Shown: in pieces, positions 1-11,945 of the stretch
Numbering within the stretch: the first letter of the stretch is position 1
Layout of the letters: every line of letters begins with the position of its first letter
Origin: a secondary endosymbiont of Ctenarytaina eucalypti
GTDB taxonomy: Bacteria; Pseudomonadota; Gammaproteobacteria; Enterobacterales; Enterobacteriaceae
Length of the DNA: 64,000 nucleotides
Assembly: GCF_000287335.1 (NCBI RefSeq)
Contig: NC_018419.1
Coordinates: 1,364,001-1,428,000, forward strand
Reading direction: 5' to 3'
The notes under the pieces: generated by a model
Seen by the model: the letters and a program-made list of their open reading frames with translations, nothing else
What the model was told of the DNA's origin: nothing
Database searches by the model: none
Program-made: the position numbers and the translations under genes

Positions 1-420
1 CTAACAGTTATTGTTGAGATGCTAACCAGCTACGGACGTCACTTTTGCATGGCACAAAAGTATCTTCCGGCCATCAAAAATGGCGATAAAAGAGTGCTGA
101 TGGTAGATGGTGAACCGATTCCTTATTGTCTGGCTCGCATTCCAAAAATCGGTGAAACTCGCGGAAATCTGTCTTCCGGCGGCCGAGGTGAGGTCCGTCC
201 GCTCAGCGAAAACGACTTTAAAATCGCTTGCGATATAGGTCCCGTCTTGAAGAAGAAAGGGTTAATATTTGTCGGTCTGGATATCATTGGTGATTGTTTA
301 ACTGAGATTAATGTTACTAGTCCCACTTGTATACAGGAAATCGAAGCAGCTTTCCCTCTTTCCATCACTGGGATGCTTATGGATGCCATTGAAAAACGCC
401 TAGCAGCGCGAAAACGCTGA
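1..420 (+). CDS. gshB: Glutathione synthetase, C-terminal part (cut by window edge)
   Basis: The frame is open from base 1 and encodes the last 139 residues of glutathione synthetase (about 316 aa in enterics). This enzyme joins gamma-glutamylcysteine and glycine with ATP in the cytoplasm. The part seen is the ATP-grasp C-terminal domain, with blocks KNGDKRVLMVDGEP, LARIPKIGETRGN, GGRGE and GLDIIGD-LTEINVTSPTC, which bind ATP, Mg and substrate in the family. The in-frame ATG at 19 is internal and is not the start. In E. coli yqgE and ruvX follow directly; here the decayed yqgE and ruvX follow after an extra 2.35 kb of silent DNA. Nothing visible is damaged in the part present. Confidence 0.96.
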   Translation, partial: LTVIVEMLTSYGRHFCMAQKYLPAIKNGDKRVLMVDGEPIPYCLARIPKIGETRGNLSSGGRGEVRPLSENDFKIACDIGPVLKKKGLIFVGLDIIGDCLTEINVTSPTCIQEIEAAFPLSITGMLMDAIEKRLAARKR

Positions 421-2774
421 TGTATCTAGAACCTCTCTCTGAGCTGTATGTTGACAATCTTCTGTATGGTGTCTTAAGAAGTGTGCGATAGCCTGCTAAT
501 ACATTGCGTAGATGTTTTTAACAACAAAATGACAGGGTGGAAAAGTCTATATGCAAGGTCTTGATGGAGTAAGAGATTACCGATGACTCCGCTGCGATAA
601 TAAAAAATTGATTGCATTATCTGATGTCTTATAATAGGAAGTGAGTGAATGAGCATGACCATAAAAATAAAATAAGAGACACTGGGTATATTAACATGCA
701 TAAGGCCTTGTTCGCTAAAATAGCTACTCTTCTTTTATGCAATGTGCACGGTGTTCTATATTCCTCACAACACATAAGCCCATTCAGTGTGCAGTACTCA
801 TTTCCCTGACGCCCTGCCTAGCAGGGCGTCATCGTCATGCAGGTTTAGATGATTATGCTGAAGAGTATTGAATAGGCAAGGGGCTGTGTCAGTCAGTAAA
901 CAAATATGAGTTCTGATTCTCTTTTTGTTAAGCATAATGATTGCTGCCTGGGCGCTGATTTCCTATGGTACATATTACGCGCATTGTATGCAGATAATCA
1001 ATATTCTGCACTTTATGGCGATAGGATCAGGGGGTGTTGAAGTCTCTTTAAGACAGAAACATCACAGTAAGTCGTATCATATTTTTTGTTGAATAAAACA
1101 GAATTATGCTGTGACGTGAAAAGTGTTACCAGGCTATACCGGTCCTATCAATACATTATTGTTTCATGAGATATCACTGCATAAGTGTATGTTTCAGGAC
1201 CTAGAAAGGTCACTAACCCTACAGCATGCAATCCGGTCACTTCATCAAGACAACTCTCAGTATCATTAAGTAATCAGTCCTAGATTTTTTAATGAAGCAA
1301 TTGCTTACAGATAGCAGAGCTCGTGCATGCGCAGCAGTGCTTCGTTATAAATTGGTACAGATGATTATAGTTGTTGTACTATGGTCACTAAGTGGTGGCG
1401 TACACGCTACGCTAGATTTTCAACATTATGCTTCTAGAGAGACCGCGCAAGCTACTTCATCTGAAACTTTACGATTGGGGTTCTGTAAGTTGACGGCATA
1501 AACCATTACACCGCATCGTGGGGTGTTTATGCCGACGATCCGGCTCGCTTGCTGAACTATCTTAGCAATAGAGGTATATAAGCTTAAACATCTCCTGCCA
1601 AAAATATTCTGTAACGTCCACAACGCAATGCCAAATGGTGATTGCATATCATCAGCAGCGTGCTTATGAAACAATCTGAGTAAACTAGTAGCCACGATGC
1701 CGTCGAAAAGCAACGCTTTTCTATCTATTTAGACATAAGACATCGCTGTCTGTATTCATCTAGAGCATCAGAATACTGTACTTTGTGAGTCCTTTTTTGT
1801 AAGGATACTGCTAAAATTATTGTGAATTTTTTCTTATAATTACTATATATTGAAAGACGTGTGGTGAGCTGAGTGACTCCTTACCTAACTTTTATTTTTT
1901 CAAAAAGCCCTAAAAAAACGTTAAGACGCGGTAAAATGACCTATAGAGTGATTGATAAGTGCCTGTCTTAAGGTTTTTTAGTGAAAGTGCATGAAAAACA
2001 GTATGGCAGCATGCTATCGAGAAACGCGGGACAGCCTGCTAGCTTTTATTAATGGCGGATAGCATGACAGATAAAATGAGCATATCTCTCTATTGACGCA
2101 TCGCAGTGCAGTATTAGAGAATATAATAAATTGTTTGTATTTAAGCAAGAGCGCCTATCAAAAGATTCCGTCTCCGTTGTTTGACGACATGTACGATAAC
2201 GGGAAGCATAATGATGTGCTCTGTTGCGGAAGACAAAAAGAATAATTTCCCGGAAGATCCAGGATGAACAGCATTGCTACTTTGACACCATTGATGTCGC
2301 TACATAGTTAAAAATTGATATCAGAGCGGATTTCATGATATTTAGGAACAGAAAGACCCTTTCTCCTACACTTACTCATACGACCCCTGTTCTTGTGAAC
2401 ATTCTTTTTTAATCAGCGGCGTTTCCGTGGCCATGATACACGACCAGGTGAGGTGATAGCAATATGTAAAGTACTATACTATATTATGATTTTAGAAATT
2501 CAACATACTTTCGTTTATACCTCGTGCAAATACCCCCATAAAAAGTGCTAAGATATTTTTAAGTATTCCATCATGTCCCATAGATTCAATAATAAAAGCA
2601 CATGAAACCATGAATTTTTTGGTGTCGAGATAGAAATGAGAATATACCATATTTTTCAATAGATCCTAATGTCGTAGCAATCTAATTGTATTTGAGGCCA
2701 TTGACAGATAATTGTTATATCCATAAAATCAAATGATATATATTTTAAAGTTATGTATCTTACTTACTGAAAGC
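421..2774. other. Silent DNA between gshB and the yqgE remnant
   Basis: AT-rich stretch without a believable gene; the longest frames (69 and 95 codons) have no recognisable protein character. It interrupts the usually adjacent gshB-yqgE pair. It holds one perfect short hairpin (807-831) and, at about 1084-1103, a sequence resembling the IS903-type terminal repeat as I remember it. An inserted and since eroded mobile element is one possible origin, but no transposase can be read. Confidence 0.6.
807..831. repeat. Perfect 11-bp inverted repeat (hairpin)
   Basis: TGACGCCCTGC and its exact reverse complement are separated by CTA. The stem is GC-rich in AT-rich surroundings, 387 nt after the gshB stop. 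No T-run follows on either strand, so a classical terminator is not supported. It may be a retained 3' structure or a relic of a repeat element. Confidence 0.6.
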
Positions 2775-3353
2775 ATTTATTTACGAAACGATTTCCTTAG
2801 TGCTATCCCCTGACTTCAGCATCCTTTATTCATATGTTGAGGTCTTAGATTTAAAATTATTCAGGAAAAGTCTAATGAATATTATGAATATTATGATGAA
2901 AAAGCCAGTGCAACTATCGTACATTCTTGTAATGTGGTGCAAACGACTGAGATTATCCCTTCTGACTTCAAATCGGATATCAGGTGCTTGTACAAGAGCT
3001 CTATTGCCAATCGACTTCTCGGATTTTTCTGGCGCCTTTGATCCGGCGCTCCTTAGTGCGAGTCTTCTTGATCGAATGTTAATGTCTCGCTGAAAATGAT
3101 GCTAAGCATATTTGATCTTGAGGAGACCCTTCTCTCCGTTGCTCAACTAGACGATGTGCTAAGCAGCACCGGGGGACTCCCAGGTCGGAGCAGAAACAGC
3201 TGGAGCAGAATCTGTTTGAAAACGCGCTGCGCAAATTCTTTTTTGTTAGCGAAGTTCTGTTCTCTAAGTTCATTTCCGCCTAGAGCGTACATAGTAATTA
3301 GGATCCTATTCATACATATCCCTAATACTTTCAAGCATGTTGGTCATGCCTAA
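2775..3353 (+). pseudogene. yqgE: Decayed yqgE (UPF0301 family)
   Basis: Remnant of YqgE (187 aa in E. coli) in its expected place just before ruvX. Similarity to the family is spread over all three forward frames. Near the start NDFLSAIP-stop-LQHPLF corresponds to HHFLIAMPALQDPIF. Then LFRKSLMNI matches IFRRSVVYI, and FDLEETL...LDDVL matches RDVLETL...PSDVLV. EQKQLEQNLFENA matches WEKGQLEQEILDNA, and the last residues GHA end at a TAA overlapping the ruvX ATG as TAATG. The original start appears as ATT at 2775. A stop at 2799-2801 and at least two frameshifts mean no YqgE is made. The length (579 bp) is close to the intact gene, so decay was by substitution and small indels. Confidence 0.8.
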
Positions 3354-3778
3354 TGACTACCGCCGGCATCATAATGTCCTTCGATTTTGGCACTCAGCGC
3401 ATCGGTCTAGCTATTGGTCAATACGTAACCTGTAGTGCCCGACCACTAGAGGTACTAAACGCTCGTGACGGTATGCCTCACTGGCCGAAGATTGAAACAC
3501 TGCTCAATGAGTGGCGTCCGGATAGGGTGGTAGTAGGGTTGCCGCTGAGTATAGATGGTAGCGAACAGCCAATAACTTCTCGGGCCCGCACATTTGCTAA
3601 CCGGCTGCAGAGCCGTTTTAAGGTACATGTAGTGCTACACGATGAACGCCTTAGCACCGTAGAAGCTCGTTCTGTGCTCTTTGCCCGAGGGGGATACCGT
3701 GCGCTTGAGAAAAGCAAAGTGGATGCGTGGGCGGCTGTTATCATTTTAGAAAGCTGGCTTGAACAATTTCCTCAATAA
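3353..3778 (+). CDS. ruvX: RuvX/YqgF, RNase H-fold nuclease (16S rRNA maturation, Holliday junction resolvase-like)
   Basis: 141 aa against 138 in E. coli. The fold's acidic residues are present: D11 in [10 protein letters not shown]97 in [10 protein letters not shown] and D124 in KVDAW. The family is tied to 5' processing of pre-16S rRNA and is almost universal, which explains retention in a shrinking genome. The start ATG overlaps the stop of the decayed yqgE (TAATG), the classic coupled arrangement; translation must now start without an intact upstream gene to deliver ribosomes. The next codons GIIMSFDFG match GTLLAFDFG of E. coli, which supports this start. Confidence 0.95.
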   Translation: MTTAGIIMSFDFGTQRIGLAIGQYVTCSARPLEVLNARDGMPHWPKIETLLNEWRPDRVVVGLPLSIDGSEQPITSRARTFANRLQSRFKVHVVLHDERLSTVEARSVLFARGGYRALEKSKVDAWAAVIILESWLEQFPQ

Positions 3779-4300
3779 TATTATCGAGTCATGGCTATGG
3801 TAAGAACATTGCTCTATGCTTTCGTTCCATGGCAACCGACTACCTCAGATATCATACCGGACAAAGGGTTACATTGACTTCGCTGTTATCGTTTCGGTGG
3901 ACATGATGGCGTTAGCTAGAATAAACCTCTATCATAACTAAACCCGAAAACAGCAACAGCACAGATGATCATCTTATTCATAGAAGCAATGACTTTTGTC
4001 TAATAGAGTGAGCTATGCTGCTTCAGGACGACTTCGTTAGCATAGATACCTGAGCAGATTATATCACCGGCCTGATAGGATTGATTTCTCTTAGAATAGA
4101 GCTATATTATCAACCGTTGCTCGTTATCATACGTTCTTGTTAGAGTAATACCAGAAGACATTACTAAATGTGCCCTTCCATAGCGCGCAGATTAAAATCC
4201 GCTGCTCAAATTCCTATCTCACGCACATTCTCAAGGGAGAATAGATGCTAGTCTGGCAGAGTTATTTCTAGTATGATCTCAAAATAGGTGCCGACCGTTC
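3779..4300. other. Silent DNA after ruvX
   Basis: No credible frame. In E. coli the next gene is yggR, while the genes ahead of def are smg and dprA, so a rearrangement junction between the two blocks should lie somewhere here. I see no repeat or tRNA marking it. Confidence 0.5.
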
Positions 4301-5050
4301 CTGATGTAGGCATAACGTCGGATGTAGAGCCCTTCCCAGCTCGGAGGCGTCAGAGACCAATCGAAATACTCTTTTAGAAAATACGGGCCTGGTGCTATTA
4401 GCCTGGAGCTGAAGTAGTCTTAAATTGCTATTTAGAGTTTGTTCTGCGCATCGCGATAAAACTGTTTGGCAGCAGCTTCTAATCAGAAAATAACTGTTAG
4501 CCAGAGCCGAAGTATCAGTAATTTCTGCCGTGTAATAAATCGGCACAGAACATTTTAGCTATGTCCTGTCGACTACTAGAAGGAGCTAACGTCCGCACGC
4601 TATTTTTTTTGACACCACGACGTAGGATTGCCTATCCTTCGTTACCAAAAACGTGCAGTGTAATGCTCGCAAGGTTACAATAGATCAAGATATAGGCGTT
4701 AATGTTTTTATATTGATGTGAGGTGTACTTGCCCCTCATGAAAATAGAATACCCGGAGGCATATTAGCATCAGCGTTATTAGTTAAAGCTCATATCAATG
4801 CTGCTGCGATCATATCTTTAATAAAAGAATAAAAGCGCGATGATTTCATCATCCGCATAGCTGTGATATCTTAATCTCATTAGTTTATTGTAATTTTCCA
4901 GACCTGCTAAGAGAAACGCGTTTTATATATACCGTAACACAGTCATAGCTGAAACATTAATGTATAGATCTGAAGTTGTAAGGCTCTTCTTTTAAGTGGT
5001 AGGGTGAGTGATTTTAAAGTAAAGCTTTTCGCTAGTAGCGATTTTTACAA
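4301..5050 (+). pseudogene. dprA: Probable dprA (smf) remnant
   Basis: DprA (RecA loader, DNA processing) lies directly upstream of def-fmt in enterics. At 4328-4387 one forward frame reads SPSQLGGVRDQSKYSFRKYG, which resembles the DprA core SFQLAVVGSRAHSWYG. Weaker traces follow in other frames, such as KT then LFGSSF (family IAVLGNGL) and SISNF (family LVSEF). Several stops and frame changes are present. Borders are approximate and only the first block is persuasive; the rest leans on synteny. A chance match cannot be excluded without a profile search. Confidence 0.35.
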
Positions 5051-5499
5051 TGCATTTTTTGATCTGCTCTCATGATTACCTAACATTGCTTGTTGTTTAA
5101 CAACAATTGTAATATGACTTGACCCTTGGACCATGTGTTTCGCTCACCGTTACTACTATAGGCGACCATGTGTCTTTCAATGGTGTTTTTCTCTTTTTCT
5201 GCCTATGCCAGATTACTAGCTTTAGACTCTTACCCATGCAAGGCTGTCAATCAGATCTGGACAGCTTTAGAAGGGATGTAACTATAGTGTTTATGCGCAC
5301 ATCAGTTCAGTTGAGTAAAATACTTTCATGATGAAGGTTAATGAAACTGATGGAGATACGCGGCATAAAATAATGCAGTTAGAGTGCATAAGAAAACACT
5401 GCACTAGAGATAATAGCGATTATCTACTATAACTGCTTAGTGGAATAGTATAATACCTCATGACTCAAGAAATCTTCTCAGGTGTCAATTTAAACTACT
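5051..5499. other. Silent leader before def
   Basis: No conserved frame recognised. The 70-codon frame at 5119-5331 has no family signature that I know. The def promoter should lie in this stretch, but no clear -35/-10 pair could be fixed. Confidence 0.4.
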
Positions 5500-6015
5500 A
5501 TGTCATTATTACAGGTATTACGTTATCCAGACGAACGGCTACGCAAAGTTGCTGCATTTGTCCCCAATGTGAATGATACCGTCCGTAGCATCGTGGACAA
5601 TATGTTTGGGGCTATGTATGCGAAGGATGGGATCGGCCTAGCTGCCACCCAGGTTGATATCCACCAGAGAATCATAGTTATAGATCTCTCTGAAAATCGT
5701 GATCGGCGCTTGGTGCTGATCAATCCCGAACTACTAGAGAAAAGCGGCGAAACAGGCATTGAGGAAGGTTGTTTATCGATTCCCGCTTACCGCAGCTTCG
5801 TGCCTCGTGCGAAAAAGATCAAAGTGCGTGCGTTAGATCGTAACGGTAACAACTTCGAGCTAGAGGCGGAAGATCTTCTCGCAATCTGTATCCAGCATGA
5901 AATGGATCATCTGATGGGCAGGCTGTTTGTTGATTATCTCTCACCGCTAAAACGTCAGCGTATTCGTGAAAAAATAAAAAAACTAGCGCGTATGATCGCG
6001 TGGGCGGAAAAGTAA
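5500..6015 (+). CDS. def: Peptide deformylase
   Basis: 171 aa (169 in E. coli). It removes the N-terminal formyl group from nascent proteins using a metal centre. All three family motifs are present: GIGLAATQ (44-51), EGCLS (89-93, Cys91 a metal ligand) and HEMDH (133-137, two His ligands and the catalytic Glu). It is followed after 22 bp by fmt, which adds the formyl group, so the two opposing steps are co-transcribed. The start ATG gives [15 protein letters not shown], colinear with the E. coli N-terminus. The upstream partner dprA has decayed. Confidence 0.97.
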   Translation: MSLLQVLRYPDERLRKVAAFVPNVNDTVRSIVDNMFGAMYAKDGIGLAATQVDIHQRIIVIDLSENRDRRLVLINPELLEKSGETGIEEGCLSIPAYRSFVPRAKKIKVRALDRNGNNFELEAEDLLAICIQHEMDHLMGRLFVDYLSPLKRQRIREKIKKLARMIAWAEK

Positions 6016-6037
6016 TCCAAACGTCATAGGAAGTATC

Positions 6038-6988
6038 ATGTCCGATTCTTTACGCATTATCTTTTCTGGTACGCCAGAATTCGCCGCACGTCATTTGAAA
6101 GCGCTGATCCACTCAAAACATCAAGTGGTTGGTGTTTTTACCCAGCCAGATCGCCCTGCTGGACGCGGAAATCGCTTAACGGCTAGCGCGGTAAAGCAAT
6201 TAGCGGAGCGGTATAGACTATCAGTCTTTCAACCTACATTACTGCGAAAATACGAGGTGCGGCAGTTTATAGCGTCCTTAAAAGCGGATATAATGGTGGT
6301 TGTAGCCTATGGCTTGATCCTGCCCCCAGTCATGCTGAATTTGCCGCGCCTTGGCTGTATTAACGTACATGGCTCTCTACTACCGCGATGGCGAGGCGCT
6401 GCACCTATTCAGAGAGCATTATTGGCCGGCGACGATCAAACGGGCGTAACGATCATGCAGATGGATGCTGGCCTTGATACCGGAGCTATACTACATAAGA
6501 CTGTTTTTCCTATTCAACCCAATGACACTAGCGCCTCTCTGTATAACAAATGCGGGGGAGTGGGACCAGCTGCCTTATTAAGCACACTAGAGAAGCTAGC
6601 CGAGAGTAGGGTTGTAGCGGAGCTACAAGACAATGCACTCGCAACCTATGCAGATAAAATAACGAAGAAAGAAGCCCGGCTTGACTGGCGCCTTTCTGCA
6701 GCGCAGCTTGAGCGCTATATCCGCGCCTTTAATCCCTGGCCTATCAGCTATTTTCCGCTGTCGGGACAGCCAATAAAAGTTTGGGCCGCTAGTGTTGACG
6801 ATCGACAAACAGCTGCATGCATCCCAGGAACGATTGTAGCTGCTGACAAGGCTGGAATTCACATTGCCACGGGTGAGGGCGTTTTAACGCTCACAAAATT
6901 GCAGCTGGCGGGTAAAAAAGTGATACCAGTACAAGATTTACTCAACGCACGACGCACATGGTTTGTTCCCGGAACTCTCCTAGAGTAA
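6038..6988 (+). CDS. fmt: Methionyl-tRNA formyltransferase
   Basis: 316 aa (315 in E. coli). It formylates Met-tRNA(fMet) with 10-formyl-tetrahydrofolate for translation initiation. The catalytic triad is in place: N109 and H111 in [16 protein letters not shown], and D147 in MDAGLDTG. The N-terminal formyltransferase domain (to about 190) is followed by the tRNA-binding C-terminal domain. The segment NKCGGVGP near residue 170 differs from the E. coli sequence, but outside the active site. rsmB, which follows fmt in E. coli, is not recognisable downstream. Confidence 0.97.
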   Translation: MSDSLRIIFSGTPEFAARHLKALIHSKHQVVGVFTQPDRPAGRGNRLTASAVKQLAERYRLSVFQPTLLRKYEVRQFIASLKADIMVVVAYGLILPPVMLNLPRLGCINVHGSLLPRWRGAAPIQRALLAGDDQTGVTIMQMDAGLDTGAILHKTVFPIQPNDTSASLYNKCGGVGPAALLSTLEKLAESRVVAELQDNALATYADKITKKEARLDWRLSAAQLERYIRAFNPWPISYFPLSGQPIKVWAASVDDRQTAACIPGTIVAADKAGIHIATGEGVLTLTKLQLAGKKVIPVQDLLNARRTWFVPGTLLE

Positions 6989-8435
6989 ATCGTTAATGTC
7001 ACTGTGAATAATTTGTAATAGTGATTCAGACGTGTTAAATAATAATATGCCTCGATTGTAATAAGAAATGACGGCGATCAAGGTTCTTTGATAAACAATA
7101 CATAGTTCTGGATTCGGGGGGTATGACTGAGGTATTGAGCATTATTAGGCTAAACACTATTCTAGTCTATTCAATACTTACTCTACAGCCATGTGCCTAT
7201 GGCGCTAGGGCCTAATGCACAAGCAATGATTTATTGTATGGCACATGAAGCACAGTTTTATTTTAGAGCGGCTTTGTTAAAAAAATAGTTTATATTTTCA
7301 GTTCAGTGAATAGATGCATCCTTTCACTGTAACAGTATGAAAGTAGAATTTATCAGAACACAGCACCTCTAAAAAACATTAATGACTAAACATCATAGCA
7401 GAAAAGCATGATTATTTATCATTTACCACATGCATTAGTTTAATATCTTTATTTTAAAAATAGTTGTTATAATAAAGTTACGGTACAAGTGTCACTCACT
7501 GGCTGACGTAGGAAAATAACTTTAATTAGCTGTAGATGGAACTTTCTTTAGCTCTCAGCGTAGTTGATTGATCTTCATGAGCCAGAATCGTACTTTGTTG
7601 CCACGAAGCTTTATCAGTACATTCTAATCATTGCAGATTAATTATTTTCTCATAAGATTTAAGTATATGTTCAAGAGCGTAATAGTTTTATCTAAACCAA
7701 AGAGCATCAATTATTTCTAACTCTACCAGAGTCTCTATGCAGTAGAAATAATAACCGATAACAAGAATGAGGTTCTCATTATAGCCTCTAAACTATAAGG
7801 GCTATATTTTGATGCTCAATAAATCTGAGGAATCAAGCTATTTTTTTGATTATAACTTACCGGTAAGCAAGGTGATTGTGATAGGGATCATCCTTAATGA
7901 GACTAAGCTATTAGGAGCATTCCACGGCCTCTGAGGCGCGCTATAATAGCCCTTATAGTGCCGGCACTACGTATTATAAATGTTCTTTTTGCAGAAAACT
8001 TTTTACAGGCTTGACTAAAAGGCTCAATACTGCTTTTGTCTTCAACATCATCATGATACATGAATTTATCTAGAATAGTTTTTAGTCTTACTAGCTAAGA
8101 GCGGTTTTTTTCTATTTGGAAAACGATAATTATAGATTTTTTGTTTTAGAAAACGAAACCAATTAACGAGCGCATTGTAAGGTGAACTAGTTGGTGATTT
8201 AAAATAATTGCAGTGCCATAGAGAGGAGTTTTTGAAATAAAAATACTAATCTTAAGCAATGTTTACTGACGTTTCAATGCATGCAAAATTTTCTAAATGA
8301 TTCGCTTTCCTAGCGTTTGAATTAACACTCAATATTGCTTGATTTTTTATGAACGAATTGACTTCTTTCCCCCGTTATCATATTTTTTAATCTTTCAAGT
8401 CATTTCCTAATTCATCCAGTATTGGGATTAGTTGA
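6989..8435. other. Silent DNA between fmt and uvrA
   Basis: About 1.45 kb without a gene. Synteny predicts rsmB (and trkA) after fmt, and ssb divergent from uvrA, but I found no convincing trace of either and no LexA box (CTGT-N8-ACAG) ahead of uvrA. At 7270-7285 a GGCTTTGTTAAAAAAA string loosely resembles an IS903-type terminus. Otherwise nothing. Confidence 0.5.
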
Positions 8436-11270
8436 ATGGATAAAATTGAAGTTCGTGGTGCCCGCACCCATAACCTGAAAAACATTAGTCTGGTGATTCC
8501 CCGCAATAAATTGATAGTAATTACCGGCTTGTCAGGTTCCGGTAAATCATCTCTCGCGTTCGATACACTTTATGCTGAAGGCCAACGGCGGTATGTTGAA
8601 TCGCTTTCTACTTATGCTCGTCAGTTTCTTTCGGTGATGGATAAGCCAGATGTTGAGGAGATCGTAGGTCTGTCGCCCTCTATTTCGATCGAACAAAAAT
8701 CTACGTCACATAATCCGCGCTCGACGGTTGGAACGATAACCGAAATCTACGATTACCTGCGTCTTTTATACGCCCGAGTTGGTGAACCACGCTGCCCAGA
8801 TCATCATGTGCCGCTAGCGACACAGACTGTGAGCCAGATGGTGGATAAAGTACTCGAGCAACCGGGAAAGAAACGCCTGATGCTGCTGGCGCCTATCATG
8901 AAAGAGCGAAAAGGAGAGTACAGAAAAACGTTAGAATATTTTGCATCGCAGGGCTATATCCGAGTGCGCATCGATCACAAGGTCTATGATTTAGCGGATC
9001 CTCCGAAACTCGAGTTGCAAAAAAAACATACCATCGAAGTCGTGGTTGATCGTTTCAAGGTGAAAGAGGAGCTTGCACAGCGTCTAGCAGAATCCTTTGA
9101 AACCGCGCTCGGTCTCTCGGGCGGTATTGCAGTGGTTGCGGATATGGATGACAAGAACACAGAAGAACTGCTATTTTCTGCAAACTGTTCCTGCCCGATC
9201 TGCGGCTATAGTATGCCCAAGCTGGAGCCCAGGCTGTTCTCCTTCAACAACCCAGCAGGCGCCTGCCCCGCCTGCGACGGGCTCGGTGTGCAGCAGTACT
9301 TTGATCGCGACAGAGTATTAAAAAATCAAGACATATCTCTTGCCGGAGGTGCGATTTTCGGATGGGATCGGCTTAGCGGTTCCTCCTTCCAGATGCTGAG
9401 TGCGTTAGCTGCATACTATAATTTTGATGTCGATGCCCCATTTCATACTCTCAGCCCAATGATTCAGAAAAAAATTTTTTTCGGATCCGGAAAAGAAAAT
9501 ATTGAATTTAAATATACTAATAATTATGGGGATACATCGGTTCGACACCAACCATTTGAAGGGGTGCTGCCGAATATGCAGCGCCGCTATAGGGAAACCA
9601 AGTCTGCTGCAGCACGGGAAGAGCTGGCTAAATATATGAGCAACCACCCCTGCACCACCTGCGACAGTACTCGTCTGCGGCGGGAGTCCCGCCACGTCTT
9701 CGTGGAGCACACGACCTTGCCGGAAATTTCAGAGATGAGCATCGGTCATGCATTGAGGTTTTTTAAAGGCATGCAACTAAGCGGTCAGCGAGCCAAGATT
9801 GCTGTAGTAGTCCTGAAAGAGATTCGCGATCGCCTGCAGTTTCTTGTGAATGTTGGCTTAAGCTACCTTTCTCTCTCACGTTCGGCAGCAACTCTTTCCG
9901 GCGGTGAGGGCCAACGCATCCGTTTGGCAAGTCAGATTGGCTCTGGTATGGTGGGCATAATGTATGTTCTGGATGAACCGTCCATCGGATTGCATCAGCG
10001 GGATAACGCACGGCTGTTGAAAACCTTAGAGCATCTTCGAGATCTCGGGAATACGGTTATAGTGGTAGAGCACGACGAAGAGGCTATCCGGATTGCTGAT
10101 CATATCATAGATATCGGTCCAGGAGCTGGCATACATGGCGGAGAGATTGTAGCCGAAGGTACTGTCGAGGAAATCATGGCTCATCCAGCATCTCTGACAG
10201 GACAGTTCCTTAGCAGGGCTCGGGTAATTCCCGTTCCGAAGGCGCGCATACCGCCTGATCTCACCCGAGTATTGACGCTAATCGGCGCGCACGGTAACAA
10301 TCTTAAGAATGTGACGATGACCCTGCCAGTGGGCCTCTTTACTTGTATCACTGGTGTGTCTGGCTCCGGTAAATCCACGCTTATTAACGATACATTATTT
10401 CCGGTAGCGCAGCATAAGCTGAGCGGGGCTATCACTACCAAAGTCGCGTTTTATCGAGATGTGCAAGGGCTGGAATATTTCGATAAAGTCATTGATATCG
10501 ATCAGACTCCTCTCGGCCAGACACCGCGCTCTAATCCCGCGACCTATACGGGTGTGTTTAAGACGGTGCGTGAGCTATTCGCCGGCGTGCCGGAAGCTCG
10601 ATCCCGTGGATACATGCCAGGTCGTTTCAGCTTTAATGTGCGCGGCGGGCGCTGTGAAGCATGCCAAGGAGATGGCATGATCAAGGTGGAAATGCATTTC
10701 CTCCCAGATATTTATGTGTCCTGCGATCACTGTAACAGTCAGCGTTATAACCGTGAAACCCTGGAAATTAAATATAAGGGGAAGAATATTCATCAGGTGC
10801 TGGAGATGACCATTGAGAAAGCGCAGGTGTTTTTCGAAGCAGTGCCTTCTTTAACGTGCAAGCTACAAACTCTGATAGATGTTGGGCTATTTTATGTTCG
10901 ATTAGGGCAACCGGCTACCACGCTCTCTGGTGGAGAGGCACAGAGGGTCAAGCTGGCTCGTGAGCTATCTAAGCGTGGCACTGGTAAAACGCTGTATATC
11001 CTCGACGAGCCAACAACTGGTTTGCATTTCGCCGATATTCAACAATTACTGGGGGTACTGCATCGACTAAGGAATCAGGGGAACACCGTAGTGGTGATTG
11101 AGCATAACCTGGACATGATAAAAGCATCCGACTGGATCGTTGATCTGGGCCCGGAAGGCGGTAACGGGGGTGGTAAAATTTTAGTGACCGGAACACCTGA
11201 AACGGTGGCAGCCTGTAAAGCATCACATACTGCGCGCTATTTACGGCCTATTTTAGAACGTTCTAAGTAA
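8436..11270 (+). CDS. uvrA: UvrABC excinuclease subunit A
   Basis: 944 aa (940 in E. coli). This ATPase scans DNA and loads UvrB at bulky lesions in nucleotide excision repair. It shows the ABC-type Walker A GLSGSGKS (31-38), a first zinc finger with CPICG...CPACDGLG near residues 250-280, and ABC signatures [12 protein letters not shown] and [12 protein letters not shown]. It also has a second Walker A GVSGSGKS near residue 640 and a second zinc finger with CEACQGDG...[10 protein letters not shown]. No disruption is visible. It stands alone, without the divergent ssb of enterics and without a visible SOS operator; recA is also missing from its usual place in this window, so SOS control may be gone. 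Function needs uvrB and uvrC elsewhere. Confidence 0.98.
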   Translation: MDKIEVRGARTHNLKNISLVIPRNKLIVITGLSGSGKSSLAFDTLYAEGQRRYVESLSTYARQFLSVMDKPDVEEIVGLSPSISIEQKSTSHNPRSTVGTITEIYDYLRLLYARVGEPRCPDHHVPLATQTVSQMVDKVLEQPGKKRLMLLAPIMKERKGEYRKTLEYFASQGYIRVRIDHKVYDLADPPKLELQKKHTIEVVVDRFKVKEELAQRLAESFETALGLSGGIAVVADMDDKNTEELLFSANCSCPICGYSMPKLEPRLFSFNNPAGACPACDGLGVQQYFDRDRVLKNQDISLAGGAIFGWDRLSGSSFQMLSALAAYYNFDVDAPFHTLSPMIQKKIFFGSGKENIEFKYTNNYGDTSVRHQPFEGVLPNMQRRYRETKSAAAREELAKYMSNHPCTTCDSTRLRRESRHVFVEHTTLPEISEMSIGHALRFFKGMQLSGQRAKIAVVVLKEIRDRLQFLVNVGLSYLSLSRSAATLSGGEGQRIRLASQIGSGMVGIMYVLDEPSIGLHQRDNARLLKTLEHLRDLGNTVIVVEHDEEAIRIADHIIDIGPGAGIHGGEIVAEGTVEEIMAHPASLTGQFLSRARVIPVPKARIPPDLTRVLTLIGAHGNNLKNVTMTLPVGLFTCITGVSGSGKSTLINDTLFPVAQHKLSGAITTKVAFYRDVQGLEYFDKVIDIDQTPLGQTPRSNPATYTGVFKTVRELFAGVPEARSRGYMPGRFSFNVRGGRCEACQGDGMIKVEMHFLPDIYVSCDHCNSQRYNRETLEIKYKGKNIHQVLEMTIEKAQVFFEAVPSLTCKLQTLIDVGLFYVRLGQPATTLSGGEAQRVKLARELSKRGTGKTLYILDEPTTGLHFADIQQLLGVLHRLRNQGNTVVVIEHNLDMIKASDWIVDLGPEGGNGGGKILVTGTPETVAACKASHTARYLRPILERSK

Positions 11271-11945
11271 AAAATTCAGCTAGTGGCGCTAGTGAATCTT
11301 TTATTCAGCGGCGTTTGATTATTATCACTAATACATCCGTTGGACAACCAACTACATGCGGTTAGTTGAGCACACCGAGTGCTTACTGTAACGTAAAATT
11401 ATAAAGTGAGCACTCATGAGTACATAGCATGTGATAATAAAACTGCATGATGGCTATATCAATCTGAGGAATAAATTATATTTATTTAGTAAAGGTAATG
11501 GCAATCATCAATGTGATTAATAGGATAGACTATAATTAAGGTATACAGTATATATTGCCTATACAATATATGTATATAGTAAAATACGATCATTTAGTCT
11601 CAGAGGTCTTAAGGATTATAGCATAGGAAAGTGTTTTAGCGCCGTTTCTATCACAAAACTAAATAAAGGAGATATGCGCCCTATGAAAGTCAGCAGGGTT
11701 AGTTTTTATCAAAATATACATTTGGTAATATTATTCATCTTCAGCGCGCTATTTTTCCCACGGTCTACCAGGAGGTATGTAGTTCAAAAAATTAGTTATA
11801 TTATTCGATGAATAGAATGTAATATCCATATTTAATAGTTATTTTTATAAGCATGTGACAAGTGATCTAGTAATAACATTAATATAAAAATAACTTGTTG
11901 ACTTCTAGTGGTAGATGTATAGGACGTAGCGTCACAGATGAACAT
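11271..11945. other. Silent DNA between uvrA and tRNA-Pro
   Basis: Very AT-rich, no frame of note, no hairpin plus T-run after uvrA. I see nothing assignable. Confidence 0.5.

Noticed and set aside
19-420. ATG at 19 as the start of an independent 133-aa gene
   Set aside because: The frame is open to base 1 and the six codons before the ATG continue the GshB homology.
2011-2070. Inverted repeat ATGCTATC...GATAGCAT with a long loop
   Set aside because: Only 8 bp with about 40 nt between the arms; expected by chance in AT-rich DNA.
8340-8435. LexA operator ahead of uvrA
   Set aside because: No CTGT-N8-ACAG or close variant is present.
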